This document shows positions 51,920-60,908 of a stretch of 64,000 nucleotides of DNA, piece by piece (position 1 is the first letter of the stretch; the number at the start of each line of letters is the position of its first letter). Below the pieces are notes generated by a model. That model saw only the letters and a list, made by a program, of their open reading frames with translations, was not told the DNA's origin and ran no database searches. Source of the stretch: Cruoricaptor ignavus. GTDB lineage: Bacteria > Bacteroidota > Bacteroidia > Flavobacteriales > Weeksellaceae. The stretch covers positions 407,176 to 471,175 of the forward strand of contig NZ_FQYI01000001.1 of NCBI RefSeq assembly GCF_900141665.1, written 5' to 3'. The position numbers and the translations under genes are program-made.

Positions 51920-53203
51920 TTAAGGCTGCCCCGCTGTCTCCGCACCCTCTGTGTTCTCATCTATCACCATCTGCCTCGTGTTTGCCACTTTCCCAATCGT
52001 AAGCCCCTGAACCACGATGGAGAACACCACCACGCAGTAGGTGATACTGATGATTGCCTCGCTGTATTCGCCCTTAGGGATGGAGAGCGCCAGCGCAATC
52101 GATACGCCGCCGCGTATGCCGCCCCAGACGAGCACCTTCACCGTTTGCCTCGTAAAGCGGTAGCGGCGGGAGAGCAGCGTAGCCGGCAGCAGTATGGAAA
52201 CCCACCGCGCCAGTAGCACCACGAGGATGCAGATGCCGCCAGCGGCAAGGTATTCGTTCAGGTCGTCGATGGTGAGCAGCTCAAAACCGATGAAGAGAAA
52301 AAGCACGGCGTTCAGGATTTCGTCGATGAGTTCCCAGAATTTAATCAGGTAGTCCTGAGTTTCTGTTTTCATCATAAATTTTCTGCTGAAATTTCCCACA
52401 AACAGCCCGGCAGCCACCATGGCAAGAGGCGCGGAAATGTGCATTTCGTGTGCTATGAGGTAGCCGCCCATTACCACGGCGAGGGTTGTTAAAACGGAAA
52501 TAATGTAGTCGTCCACCTGGCGTATTGCCCGGGATGCGGTATAGCCCAGGATAACGCCGAGCAAAAGACCGCCGCCCGCCTCCTGCAGCAGCAAGCTACC
52601 GATGCTCTCCGCATTCAGCTCCACATGGTTCCCTACGGCAAGCTGCAGCAGCACGGAGAAGACCACCACCGCCATACCGTCATTAAAGAGAGATTCTCCG
52701 GCTACCTTGGTTTCCACCGCTTTGGGGACATTGGCCTGTTTTAAGACGCTGAGAACGGCTACGGGATCCGTGGGAGAAATAAGCGCCCCGAAAACCAGGC
52801 ACCAAATCAGCGGCACCGGCAGCCCTACCAGCGGGAGGAGATAGTATGCCCCGAAGCCTACGGCGAAGGTGGATATCAGCACGCCCACGGTAGCGTACAC
52901 GGCTACCGGCCCGGTTTGCTCTTTTAAATCCTGGACATTAATGTGGACCCCGCCCGCAAAAAGCAGGAAATTCAGCATAGCGCCCATCAGCACTTCGCTG
53001 AAATCCACACTGTTTATGAGGCTGTAAAGATTTTTGTAAGTCTTTGGAAGTGCGGTTTCGCCGAACATTACAAGGAAAACTGAAACTGCGATGGCAATCA
53101 CCATAATTCCGATGGTGCCGGGAAGCTTCAAAAATTTATAATTTACAAATGCAAAAGTGGCGGCTAAAACAATGAGTATTGAAAAAGAATAATACAGTTC
53201 CAT
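51920..53203 (-). CDS. CPA1-family Na+/H+ antiporter
   Basis: A 427-residue exchanger with about 12 membrane segments. The ALISPTDPVAVLSVLKQ motif with the ND-type/aspartate residues of the CPA1 ion site, FNDGMAVVVFSVL, and WGGIRGGVSIALALSIP in the last third are characteristic of NhaP-type proteins. There is almost no C-terminal cytoplasmic domain. Ion preference cannot be deduced. Confidence 0.93.
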   Translation of the reverse strand: MELYYSFSILIVLAATFAFVNYKFLKLPGTIGIMVIAIAVSVFLVMFGETALPKTYKNLYSLINSVDFSEVLMGAMLNFLLFAGGVHINVQDLKEQTGPVAVYATVGVLISTFAVGFGAYYLLPLVGLPVPLIWCLVFGALISPTDPVAVLSVLKQANVPKAVETKVAGESLFNDGMAVVVFSVLLQLAVGNHVELNAESIGSLLLQEAGGGLLLGVILGYTASRAIRQVDDYIISVLTTLAVVMGGYLIAHEMHISAPLAMVAAGLFVGNFSRKFMMKTETQDYLIKFWELIDEILNAVLFLFIGFELLTIDDLNEYLAAGGICILVVLLARWVSILLPATLLSRRYRFTRQTVKVLVWGGIRGGVSIALALSIPKGEYSEAIISITYCVVVFSIVVQGLTIGKVANTRQMVIDENTEGAETAGQP

Positions 53204-53254
53204 CGGGCTAAAAATACGATTTTCCGATAAAACTTACCTAATTGTTTTGCCAGG

Positions 53255-54460
53255 CTAATCCTCATCGAAATACTCGAACAGGAAATCGTTGTAAGGAAAG
53301 CGGGAAATGTGGATCTTCAGCACCTCATCGTAGATGAGCTTCTTCATCTCGGGAAAGTTTTCCTTCGTTAATGCCGAAATGAAAACGGCGGGATGTTCGG
53401 ATTTGGACATCCAGGTTTTCTTCCACTCATCCAGCGAAATATTTTTCTTGGTAGCGGGCGTTAAATCGTCCTCATCCTTTTTCTCGTAGGCGAAAGCATC
53501 TATCTTGTTGAAAATCATCACGGTAGGTTTTCTATGCGCATCGATTTCCTGCAGGATGTCGTTCACGGATGCGATGTGGTCTTCAAAGCTTGGGTGGGAA
53601 ATATCCACGATGTGCAGCAGCAAATCCGCTTCGCGAACTTCATCCAGCGTGGATTTGAAAGACTCTACCAGCTGTGTCGGCAATTTTCGGATAAAGCCCA
53701 CAGTATCGGTGAGGAGGAAGGGCAGGTTGCCTATTACCACTTTGCGCACCGTGGTATCCAGCGTTGCGAAAAGCTTGTTCTCTGCGAAAACTTCGGATTT
53801 GGAAATGGCGTTCATCAGGGTAGATTTGCCAACATTCGTGTAGCCTACCAGGGCGGCGCGCACCAGTTTTCCGCGGTTGTTTCGCTGCGTAGCCATCTGT
53901 TTATCAATGGTTTTCAGCTTTTCTTTCAGCAGGGAGATTCTATCCCGGATGATTCTTCGGTCCGTCTCGATTTCCGTTTCACCGGGACCACGCATCCCAA
54001 TTCCGCCGCGCTGCCTTTCCAGGTGGGTCCACATACCGGTAAGCCTTGGCAGAAGGTATTCATACTGGGCGAGTTCCACTTGGGTTCTTGCGTAGGAAGT
54101 TTGCGCCCGTTGTGCAAAAATATCGAGAATCAGGTTCGTTCTGTCGATGATTTTCACTTCCATTTCCCGCTCAAGATTTTTCTGCTGAGAAGGCGAAAGC
54201 TCGTCATCGAAAATCACCGTATCTATCTCATTTTCTTTTACATAGGTCTTTATCTCGTCGGCTTTTCCGCTGCCTACAAATGTTCTTGGGTCGGGCTTTG
54301 GCAGCTTTTGCGTGAAGCGCTTATCCACCGCAGCGCCTGCCGTGAAGGCCAGAAATTCCAGCTCATCCATATATTCCCGAAGTTTTTCCTCGTCCTGATT
54401 TTGCGTCACAAGGCCTACCAGCACGGCCTTTTCGTAAAGATGGTCTTTTTTCTCAAGCAT
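53255..54460 (-). CDS. hflX: Ribosome-associated GTPase HflX
   Basis: Splits stalled ribosomes under stress in other bacteria. The 401 residues have the HflX N-terminal domain (DPRTFVGSGKADEI near 57, then DRTNLILDIFAQRAQT), a Gly-rich hinge RQRGGIGMRGPGETEIE, and the G domain with P-loop GYTNVGKSTLMN, DTVGFIRKLPT, FNKID and SAL. The C-terminal tail is short. It stands upstream of the CPA1 gene with a 51-bp gap. Confidence 0.97.
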   Translation of the reverse strand: MLEKKDHLYEKAVLVGLVTQNQDEEKLREYMDELEFLAFTAGAAVDKRFTQKLPKPDPRTFVGSGKADEIKTYVKENEIDTVIFDDELSPSQQKNLEREMEVKIIDRTNLILDIFAQRAQTSYARTQVELAQYEYLLPRLTGMWTHLERQRGGIGMRGPGETEIETDRRIIRDRISLLKEKLKTIDKQMATQRNNRGKLVRAALVGYTNVGKSTLMNAISKSEVFAENKLFATLDTTVRKVVIGNLPFLLTDTVGFIRKLPTQLVESFKSTLDEVREADLLLHIVDISHPSFEDHIASVNDILQEIDAHRKPTVMIFNKIDAFAYEKKDEDDLTPATKKNISLDEWKKTWMSKSEHPAVFISALTKENFPEMKKLIYDEVLKIHISRFPYNDFLFEYFDED

Positions 54461-54519
54461 AAATTTCGCACCGTTTTCCGGCTTTCAGCAAAAGTAAGGA
54501 TTTCGGTTTTAAGGAAAAA

Positions 54520-54795
54520 TCAGGCGGTTTTCTTGCGGGAATAGTTGAGCTTTAAAATGAAGAGTAATAGCGTGGCGGAAACTGCAAGAGCATTGGTAAT
54601 AATCATTGAAATGTGCCCGTTCAGAAAGCCGTACCAAAGCCAAAGTGCGGAACTGACAACGCCGATGATGCCGGTAACCAGCGAGAAACCTTCGGCCGAT
54701 TTTTCGCGGATGATTTTCGCAATCTGCGGTATGAACAGCACGCTTGAAAGGCCGCCAGCAATAAAGCCGATGATTTCAGGGTTAATCATAGGCAA
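54520..54795 (-). CDS. SemiSWEET-family sugar transporter
   Basis: A 91-residue three-TM protein of the MtN3/saliva/SemiSWEET family. The first segment has GFIAGGLSSVLFIPQIAKI with the proline of the PQ motif, then GFSLVTGIIGVVSSALWLWYGF, both typical. Two copies assemble into one transporter in known cases. It starts at either of two close Met codons. Confidence 0.9.
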   Translation of the reverse strand: MPMINPEIIGFIAGGLSSVLFIPQIAKIIREKSAEGFSLVTGIIGVVSSALWLWYGFLNGHISMIITNALAVSATLLLFILKLNYSRKKTA

Positions 54796-54881
54796 ATGAG
54801 CAATGGGTAATAAATTTTGGGCTAAATTAAATTTTTTCTATAACATAATTGCCAATTTCCGATTACCAATTGTGAATAAAA

Positions 54882-55343
54882 TTAATCCCAGTCTGCCGCT
54901 ACGAATTTCATTGCCCTGCCATTGCCATCATACAAAATCAGGGTGTGGCCTTCGGTTTTATAGGTTTTGGCCTGGCGTAAAAACTGCAGAAATTCTTCAC
55001 CAAAACTACCGCTACAGAATTGGGTGCCGGTTCGGAAATCTGTGAATTTTATTGTTGTTCTGTTTTTAGCTTTTGCGTTGAAATACAATTGGTTACACCC
55101 GTCAAAAGCGGAGAAGCGAGGTTGGTTTTTGGCGGGCGATAAATCCAGCTGGATTTTATTTTTAGCAAAAAAATCCTTAGGGTAATGTTCAAATTCCACA
55201 AGGAACCATTGCCTGCTGAGCTTGGTGGCTTCTATGGGAACGGATGTGCAGCTTTTGGTAAAGGCGGTGGAAGTTATCAAACTGAGGATGGTGAAGATTT
55301 TTGCCAGTCTTTTAAATTTTATTGGGAAAATCGCAGTGTGCAT
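54882..55343 (-). CDS. META-domain lipoprotein-like protein (HslJ-type)
   Basis: A 153-residue envelope protein. After an N-terminal hydrophobic stretch with a possible lipobox TKSC (Cys near 32), the META domain follows: RQWFLVEF opening, FSAFDGCNQLYFNAKA, TGTQFCSGSFGEEFLQFLRQAKTYK and a final strand LILYDGNGRAMKFV. Homologues such as HslJ are linked to stress or antibiotic tolerance. The hydrophobic signal starts unusually far from the N-terminus, so an internal start may be used. Confidence 0.8.
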   Translation of the reverse strand: MHTAIFPIKFKRLAKIFTILSLITSTAFTKSCTSVPIEATKLSRQWFLVEFEHYPKDFFAKNKIQLDLSPAKNQPRFSAFDGCNQLYFNAKAKNRTTIKFTDFRTGTQFCSGSFGEEFLQFLRQAKTYKTEGHTLILYDGNGRAMKFVAADWD

Positions 55344-55393
55344 TTGCCTTGAATATTAAGAAAAACTTAAATTAGCGAAAAATTTTTGCTAAG

Positions 55394-57535
55394 ATGAAGA
55401 AAATCTTTTTAATGTGCTCGTTCCTTCTGAGCTTCGTTCAGATGCGTGCCGACGAAGGAATGTGGCTGATGATGATGATTAAAAGGCTGCAGGGCCAGAA
55501 CCTGCAGGAAAAAGGCCTGAGGCTGACACCGGAGGAAATTTACTCGGTAAACAAATCTAGCCTGAAGGATGCGATTGTACAGTTTGGCGGCGGCTGCACC
55601 GGTGAAATAGTTTCAGACCAGGGCCTGCTTTTCACCAATCACCACTGCGGTTACGGCAACATTGCCGCGCTTTCCACACCGGATAAAGACTATTTGACGA
55701 ATGGCTTCTGGGCGATGAAAAAATCTGAGGAGCTCCCTGCAAAAGGGCTTTCCGTGAGATTTCTGGTGAGGATGGATGATGTGTCTCAGCGCATCAACGG
55801 CAAGCTGAACAACCAGATGACTGCGGAAGAGCGCAAAAACATCATCGATGCGGAATACAAAGCCATACAGAATGAAAATTCTGAGAACGGAAAATATACC
55901 GTGGTAGTTCGCGATTTCTTCAATGGGAATGAGTTCTATTACTTTGTGTATCAGGACTTTAAGGATGTTCGCTTGGTAGGTACGCCGCCAAATGCACTGG
56001 GCAAATTCGGTGGCGATACAGACAACTGGGAATGGCCAAGGCACACCGCAGATTTTGCCGTTTTCCGCGTTTATGCGGATGCCAACGGAAACCCTGCGGA
56101 ATACTCTCCGAACAATGTTCCGCTGAAGCCGAAGCATTCCCTGCCGATTTCCCTGAGAGGCTATGAGCCAGGCTCTTTCGCAATGATTGTGGGCTATCCG
56201 GGAAGAACGAACCGCTATATGACTTCGTACGGAATAGACCAATTGGTAAACCGTGACTATCCTGCCTGGGTGGAAGCTTCCAAGGTGGCGATGGATGTGA
56301 TGAAGAAATATATGGATAAAGACCAGGCTACGAAGCTGAACTACGCATCCCAGTATGCATCGGTGGCCAACTATTGGAAAAACCGCCAGGGCACGATAGA
56401 TGCGGTGAAGAAAAACGGCACCATCCAAGATAAGCAGAAGGTGGAAGAAGTTTACAGAAAATGGTCTCTTCTGCCAGAAAACGAGAAAACTTACTACGGC
56501 GTTCTGGAAGACATCCAGGCTTACTACCGCCAGATTTCCGCGAGAAATGTGGAGCGCAACTATTCCGCGCAGCTGCAGAGAAATGCGAAATACATTGGCC
56601 TGGCATACACATTAGGCTCAATGTTTAAAACCTATGCCGATCAGGATGATGCCGGAAAAGCGGCAATGAAGCCTAAAGTTGTAGAAGCAGTGAATAGGGC
56701 TTACGAAAAATTCAATGTGCAGCTGGAAGGCGAAATGCTTAGCAAAATGGTGAACCTGTATCAGCTACGCGTGAATAAGGATGTGGCATCGCCAACCCTG
56801 GTAGCTGCAGATGCCGCTACGCTGCCGAATGTAGCCTACTCGTCCATCTTTGCAACCAAAGAATCTGCGATGAATTTCGTGAACAACCCTGACCGTTTGA
56901 AAATCGATGCTGACCCGATGAAGAAAATTGCGGACGGCTTCATTACTGACCAAAGGCTGCTGAGCGAAAGATTTGCTAAAGTGGAAGATAATTTCGCCAA
57001 GAACAACAGGCTCTTCCTTGACGGCCTGAGAAAATCTATGCCGGAAAAAGCCTTCTATCCGGATGCTAATTCCACAATGCGATTGACTTACGGTAAAGTG
57101 ACGACGCTTCCGAAACGGAACGACAGAAATTATTTTGGAATTTCCGAGAAGGACAACTATTACACCGATGTTTACGGTATGGCGGCGAAGTATAAGAAGG
57201 GCGATGAAGAGTTCGACCTGCCGCAGCAATTCCTTGATTTAGTGAAGCGTAAGGATTTCGGCAGATATGTGGATAAAAAGACGAAGAAACTACAGGTGAA
57301 TTTCCTTTCCGATAATGATATTACGGGCGGAAATTCCGGCTCGCCGATTATGGATGGCAACGGAAACCTGATTGGCCTGGCTTTCGACGGCAACTCTGAA
57401 GCGCTTTCTGGTGACATCGTTTTCGAGGAAGACTGGCAGAAAACCATCAATGTGGATGTGCGCTTCGTGCTTTGGGTAATCGAGAAATACGGCAAGGCAG
57501 GGCACCTAATCAGCGAGATGAAGTTTGTGCAGTAA
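55394..57535 (+). CDS. S46-family dipeptidyl-peptidase, DPP7-like
   Basis: Periplasmic serine protease that removes dipeptides. The 713 residues have a signal peptide (about 1-19), catalytic His84 in FTNHHCGYG, a Cys pair C68/C85, and Ser648 in GGNSGSP. Eighteen residues after the Ser stands G666 in AFDGNSEAL; family DPP11 enzymes have Arg there and cut after Asp/Glu, while Gly is typical of DPP7 with hydrophobic P1 preference. The enzyme supports amino-acid uptake from peptides in asaccharolytic relatives. A terminator follows. Confidence 0.95.
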   Translation: MKKIFLMCSFLLSFVQMRADEGMWLMMMIKRLQGQNLQEKGLRLTPEEIYSVNKSSLKDAIVQFGGGCTGEIVSDQGLLFTNHHCGYGNIAALSTPDKDYLTNGFWAMKKSEELPAKGLSVRFLVRMDDVSQRINGKLNNQMTAEERKNIIDAEYKAIQNENSENGKYTVVVRDFFNGNEFYYFVYQDFKDVRLVGTPPNALGKFGGDTDNWEWPRHTADFAVFRVYADANGNPAEYSPNNVPLKPKHSLPISLRGYEPGSFAMIVGYPGRTNRYMTSYGIDQLVNRDYPAWVEASKVAMDVMKKYMDKDQATKLNYASQYASVANYWKNRQGTIDAVKKNGTIQDKQKVEEVYRKWSLLPENEKTYYGVLEDIQAYYRQISARNVERNYSAQLQRNAKYIGLAYTLGSMFKTYADQDDAGKAAMKPKVVEAVNRAYEKFNVQLEGEMLSKMVNLYQLRVNKDVASPTLVAADAATLPNVAYSSIFATKESAMNFVNNPDRLKIDADPMKKIADGFITDQRLLSERFAKVEDNFAKNNRLFLDGLRKSMPEKAFYPDANSTMRLTYGKVTTLPKRNDRNYFGISEKDNYYTDVYGMAAKYKKGDEEFDLPQQFLDLVKRKDFGRYVDKKTKKLQVNFLSDNDITGGNSGSPIMDGNGNLIGLAFDGNSEALSGDIVFEEDWQKTINVDVRFVLWVIEKYGKAGHLISEMKFVQ

Positions 57536-57558
57536 AATATTTACATATTTAAAATAAG

Positions 57559-57590
57559 CAGGCTGCTCCGTTCGGAATAGCCTGTTTTTT
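57559..57590 (+). terminator. Rho-independent terminator after the S46 peptidase
   Basis: CAGGCT (57559-57564) / AGCCTG (57579-57584) with a 14-nt loop that can pair further, then six Ts. It abuts the end of the convergent DUF3078 gene. Confidence 0.75.
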
Positions 57591-58708
57591 TACTTTGTCA
57601 CAAAAGGTTTTATCACCTTTTTGCTGCTGGGGCGTGGCGCAGTATCTGTACCGACATTATAGTTCAGGCTAATGCCGAGCGTCTGTTTCACCTGCAGTTT
57701 TTCAATCTGGTCGTGGTCGTATGCCAAATCAATATTTACCGCTGCAGAAATTAACTTATTGACTTTAAGGTTCAGCGCGCCAGCGTAATGAATATCCACC
57801 CTGTCCGGCCTGTGCAGATAGTTGGAGAAAAAATTTAGCTGGCTCAGGTAAGAGATGTTTTCAATGATATTAAGCCTGTAAATGAAGTTCAGCATCGCAC
57901 CAAGCTCCGAGCGTACGCTCTGCCCGTCCCTTTCCAGACCGAACCTTCCCGCCTGCTGAAGCTGCTCATCCAGCACAAAAGTAAACTTCCCATTGGCAGG
58001 GCGGAAGATAATCTGCAGATTTTCCGAAGGGTTGTAGGAGGCACCAATTCCCACATTTAGGTAGCCAGGCGCCATAAATTTTGAAACCCTGTCGGCATAT
58101 TTCGGCTTAGAAGTCTTGGAATAATTGTACCCGGGGCCGAATTGTGACAAAAACTGATAACCCGCAGAAATATAGACATTCCTGCCCATATCGTAGCCAT
58201 AGTTGGAAGATACGCTGAGGACATCCTCCGTTTTGCGCGACCCCTGGTTCTCCGCATTTACGAATCCATAGCCCAGCTTTATAATATTCTCCACGAAGTG
58301 CCTGCCGTTTTTGTAGCTGAGATTATAATCTACCCTGCCGATGACGCCGATGTTATTATTGCCGCCAGTATACCAGTTCGAAAATGCTGCCTGATTAAAA
58401 ATCAACGCATTTTTCCCGAAGAAATACCATTTCTGTGGGCGGTCCTCACGCATCAGGTTATAAGGCGTTACCGGCAGATTTTCCGGCGCGCTTATTGGCT
58501 GCGGCCTCTCCCGGATCAGTATGGTGTCTTTCCTGTTCTTGCGGGGGATTTCCACCAGCCGGGGGTTGGTAAGGCTGTCCAGGTCGGTAGCCGCGCTGTC
58601 CCATTTATTTTGGTAAAGAGAATCGATTTTCCGTCGGATGTCCGTGCGCTGCGCCGCCACATCAAACGAAATAATTACAAGAAAGAATAGTGTTAATTTA
58701 ATACGCAT
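57590..58708 (-). CDS. DUF3078-type outer-envelope beta protein
   Basis: A 372-residue exported protein: signal peptide LTLFFLVIISFDVAAQ (cut after AA-Q), a Ser/Asp/Arg-rich linker, then many alternating beta strands (NQAAFSNWYTGGNNNIG, NYLHRPDRVDIHYAG) as in an outer-membrane barrel, ending LGISLNYNVGTD. It matches DUF3078 of Bacteroidota; function unknown. The ATG at 58708 is chosen because it places the signal at the N-terminus; the frame continues upstream without meaning. Confidence 0.85.
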   Translation of the reverse strand: MRIKLTLFFLVIISFDVAAQRTDIRRKIDSLYQNKWDSAATDLDSLTNPRLVEIPRKNRKDTILIRERPQPISAPENLPVTPYNLMREDRPQKWYFFGKNALIFNQAAFSNWYTGGNNNIGVIGRVDYNLSYKNGRHFVENIIKLGYGFVNAENQGSRKTEDVLSVSSNYGYDMGRNVYISAGYQFLSQFGPGYNYSKTSKPKYADRVSKFMAPGYLNVGIGASYNPSENLQIIFRPANGKFTFVLDEQLQQAGRFGLERDGQSVRSELGAMLNFIYRLNIIENISYLSQLNFFSNYLHRPDRVDIHYAGALNLKVNKLISAAVNIDLAYDHDQIEKLQVKQTLGISLNYNVGTDTAPRPSSKKVIKPFVTK

Positions 58709-58819
58709 ATTCCAAAATTCCGGCAAAAATAACAATTTACCCGTCGAAACCTTCAATATTTTCACTGCCAAAATTTCCGCCATTCCACGCTGGCAGTTTT
58801 TTTGAAAAAAAAATTTATA

Positions 58820-59587
58820 ATGAAATTCTCCCGCAGGCTGGGCAGGGCTATCCTCTACCCTTTTGTACTTCTCTCCCTTATGTGGGGCTCCTTCCTGCTG
58901 CAGGCACACGGCTGGTTTTCAGGCTGTTTTGGTGCCATCATCCCCCTCTCCCCGGAGGGCCTCAAAGGCGTACTGCTAAGCCCCCTGCTCCACGGCAGCC
59001 TGGATCACATCATCAGCAACTCCATCCCGATAGCGCTGCTGAGCTTTCTGTTGTTCTACTTTTACAGCCGTATAGCCAGGCAGGTACTCTCTACCGGGTG
59101 GCTTGCAGCCGGCCTGCTCGTGTGGCTGCTCCCCTCGGTAGACATCTATTCGGGGGATTTGCGCTACACCTGCATTGTGGGGGCGAGCGGCGTGGTGTAT
59201 GTGCTGGCATTTTTTCTGTTTTTCAGCGGGATCTTCCGCAGGGAGCGCGGCCTTCTCGCCATCAGCCTTATGGTGGCGCTATATTACGGCAGCCTTATCT
59301 GGGGCATTTTCCCGGAGGAATATTTCATAAAAATGGAGCAGCCAAGCAGAATCTCCTGGCAATCCCACCTTGCTGGGGCTCTGGTAGGCATCGTCCTGGC
59401 ATATATCTACCGCAACACCGGCAGCCGCCGACGCCGCTACATCTGGGAATACCCCGGCTACTACAGCGAGCGGGACGATAGGCTCTGGCAAGATTACAAG
59501 GCGCGCCACCCGGAGGATTTTGAAAGCCTGCCCCAAAAGCCGGAGGAGGACATCTGGAAATACCTGGACGAGCTCCGGAGAAGATGA
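58820..59587 (+). CDS. Rhomboid-family intramembrane serine protease (second copy)
   Basis: A 255-residue six-TM protein with soluble C-terminus. The catalytic Ser is in VGASGVVYVL, the catalytic His in SWQSHLAGALVG, and HGSLDHIISNSIPI replaces the usual HxxxN loop motif. The C-terminal 50 residues are Arg/Tyr/Glu-rich and cytosolic. It differs clearly from the rhomboid at 27 kb. The ATG at 58820 is preferred over a TTG six codons upstream. Confidence 0.9.
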   Translation: MKFSRRLGRAILYPFVLLSLMWGSFLLQAHGWFSGCFGAIIPLSPEGLKGVLLSPLLHGSLDHIISNSIPIALLSFLLFYFYSRIARQVLSTGWLAAGLLVWLLPSVDIYSGDLRYTCIVGASGVVYVLAFFLFFSGIFRRERGLLAISLMVALYYGSLIWGIFPEEYFIKMEQPSRISWQSHLAGALVGIVLAYIYRNTGSRRRRYIWEYPGYYSERDDRLWQDYKARHPEDFESLPQKPEEDIWKYLDELRRR

Positions 59588-59699
59588 AGTTTGAGGGAGT
59601 TTTATTGCTAAATCAATGTTTGTAAATTATACTTTTCTAGGGATTATTTTTACTTTTAGTAATTTAAAATTCTGTTTTAGCCTAAATCTCAATATTTCC

Positions 59700-59707
59700 T
59701 ATTTTTG
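59700..59707 (+). promoter_or_regulatory. -7 promoter element for dprA
   Basis: TATTTTTG matches TAnnTTTG, 4 bp before the dprA ATG, so the transcript would be nearly leaderless. The gap 59588-59711 shows nothing else. Confidence 0.4.
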
Positions 59708-59711
59708 AAAA

Positions 59712-60818
59712 ATGTTTTCCGAGGAGCACCTCTATTCCATCGCGCTGCGCAGCGCAGCTTTTATAGGCGATTTTAATTTCCGAAAGCTTACCGACGCTCT
59801 CGGCTCAGCAGAAAATGTCTGGAAAGCCAGCAGGAACAGCCTTTTAGGAATCGAGGGAATTGGGCTAAAAACCGCATCAGATATCGGCAATGAGGAGCAT
59901 CTAAAATTCGCGGAAAAAGAATTAATTTTTTGCGAAAAACAAAAAATAAAAATTCTGCTTCGCCAAAGAAACGAGCTGCCATTTTTGCTTAATGAATGTG
60001 ATGATGCGCCGTCCGTGCTTTATTTAATGGGCAAAACTGATGAGGAAAAATTCCCCGTAAGCATCGTGGGCACCAGGAACCTCACGGCCTATGGCAGGCA
60101 GTTCATCTACGAGCTGCATCAGGCAATCCAAAGCCGCAGTGCCATTACCGTGAGCGGGCTTGCCCTGGGTGCGGATACGCAGGTTCACCGGGAATCCCTC
60201 TCTGCAGGAATTCCTACCATAGCCGTTCTGGCACACGGTTTCCAAACGCTTTACCCTTCCCAAAACAGAAAACTTGCGGAGGAAATCCTAAATTCCGGCG
60301 GGGCACTCCTTACAGAATTTAATTCTTCTCAAAGGCCTGACCGAGAGCATTTTATCCAGAGGAACCGCGTCATTGCCGGACTTTCTGAAGCGACCATCGT
60401 GGTGGAATCTGCTTTTGGCGGCGGCTCTATGAGCACCGTAAATTTTGCCAACCAGTACAGCCGGGATGTGTATGCCCTGCCGGGAAAGATCACCGACAGG
60501 TTCAGCCAGGGCTGCAATCAGCTGATCGCCCAGCACAAAGCCGCAGCTATTGCCACAATTCCGGACCTTGTGCACCAAATTTTTGGCAAAACCGAACTGC
60601 AGCAACCGGAGCTATTCAGCAGAAAAGAAGTGCCTTCCGCCATTCTGCCCCACCAGAAGGAAATTTATGAAGCCATAGCCGCAAGCCCAAACATTCCGCT
60701 GGACGAGCTTTCCGAAATTCTCTCATTGCCTTCTTACAGAATTCTGCCCGTAGTTTTGGAGCTGGAAATCGCAGGGCTAATAAAAACGCTTTCTGGCAGG
60801 CAGTTTGTAGCTATTTAA
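59712..60818 (+). CDS. dprA: DNA-processing protein DprA
   Basis: Loads RecA on single-stranded DNA taken up by competent cells. The 368-residue protein has an N-terminal helix-hairpin-helix/SAM-like domain (about 1-75, with LLGIEGIGLKTAS), the Rossmann core (SIVGTRNLTAYGRQF, SGLALGADTQVHR, HGFQTLYPSQNRKLAEE, GGALLTEF, FIQRNRVIAGLSEATIVVES) and a C-terminal winged helix (about 305-365). Complete in length. It suggests, but does not prove, natural competence. Confidence 0.96.
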   Translation: MFSEEHLYSIALRSAAFIGDFNFRKLTDALGSAENVWKASRNSLLGIEGIGLKTASDIGNEEHLKFAEKELIFCEKQKIKILLRQRNELPFLLNECDDAPSVLYLMGKTDEEKFPVSIVGTRNLTAYGRQFIYELHQAIQSRSAITVSGLALGADTQVHRESLSAGIPTIAVLAHGFQTLYPSQNRKLAEEILNSGGALLTEFNSSQRPDREHFIQRNRVIAGLSEATIVVESAFGGGSMSTVNFANQYSRDVYALPGKITDRFSQGCNQLIAQHKAAAIATIPDLVHQIFGKTELQQPELFSRKEVPSAILPHQKEIYEAIAASPNIPLDELSEILSLPSYRILPVVLELEIAGLIKTLSGRQFVAI

Positions 60819-60878
60819 TGCCTTTGTGAAATTTCTAAAAACTGACAAAATTCTTTTTTCGGTATAATGAATTAAAGC

Positions 60879-60886
60879 TAAATTTG
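60879..60886 (+). promoter_or_regulatory. -7 promoter element for gdhA
   Basis: TAAATTTG matches TAnnTTTG, 22 bp before the gdhA ATG. Upstream at the usual distance only a TTTC occurs. Confidence 0.45.
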
Positions 60887-60908
60887 TTCAGAAAAATCTA
60901 GACTCAAT

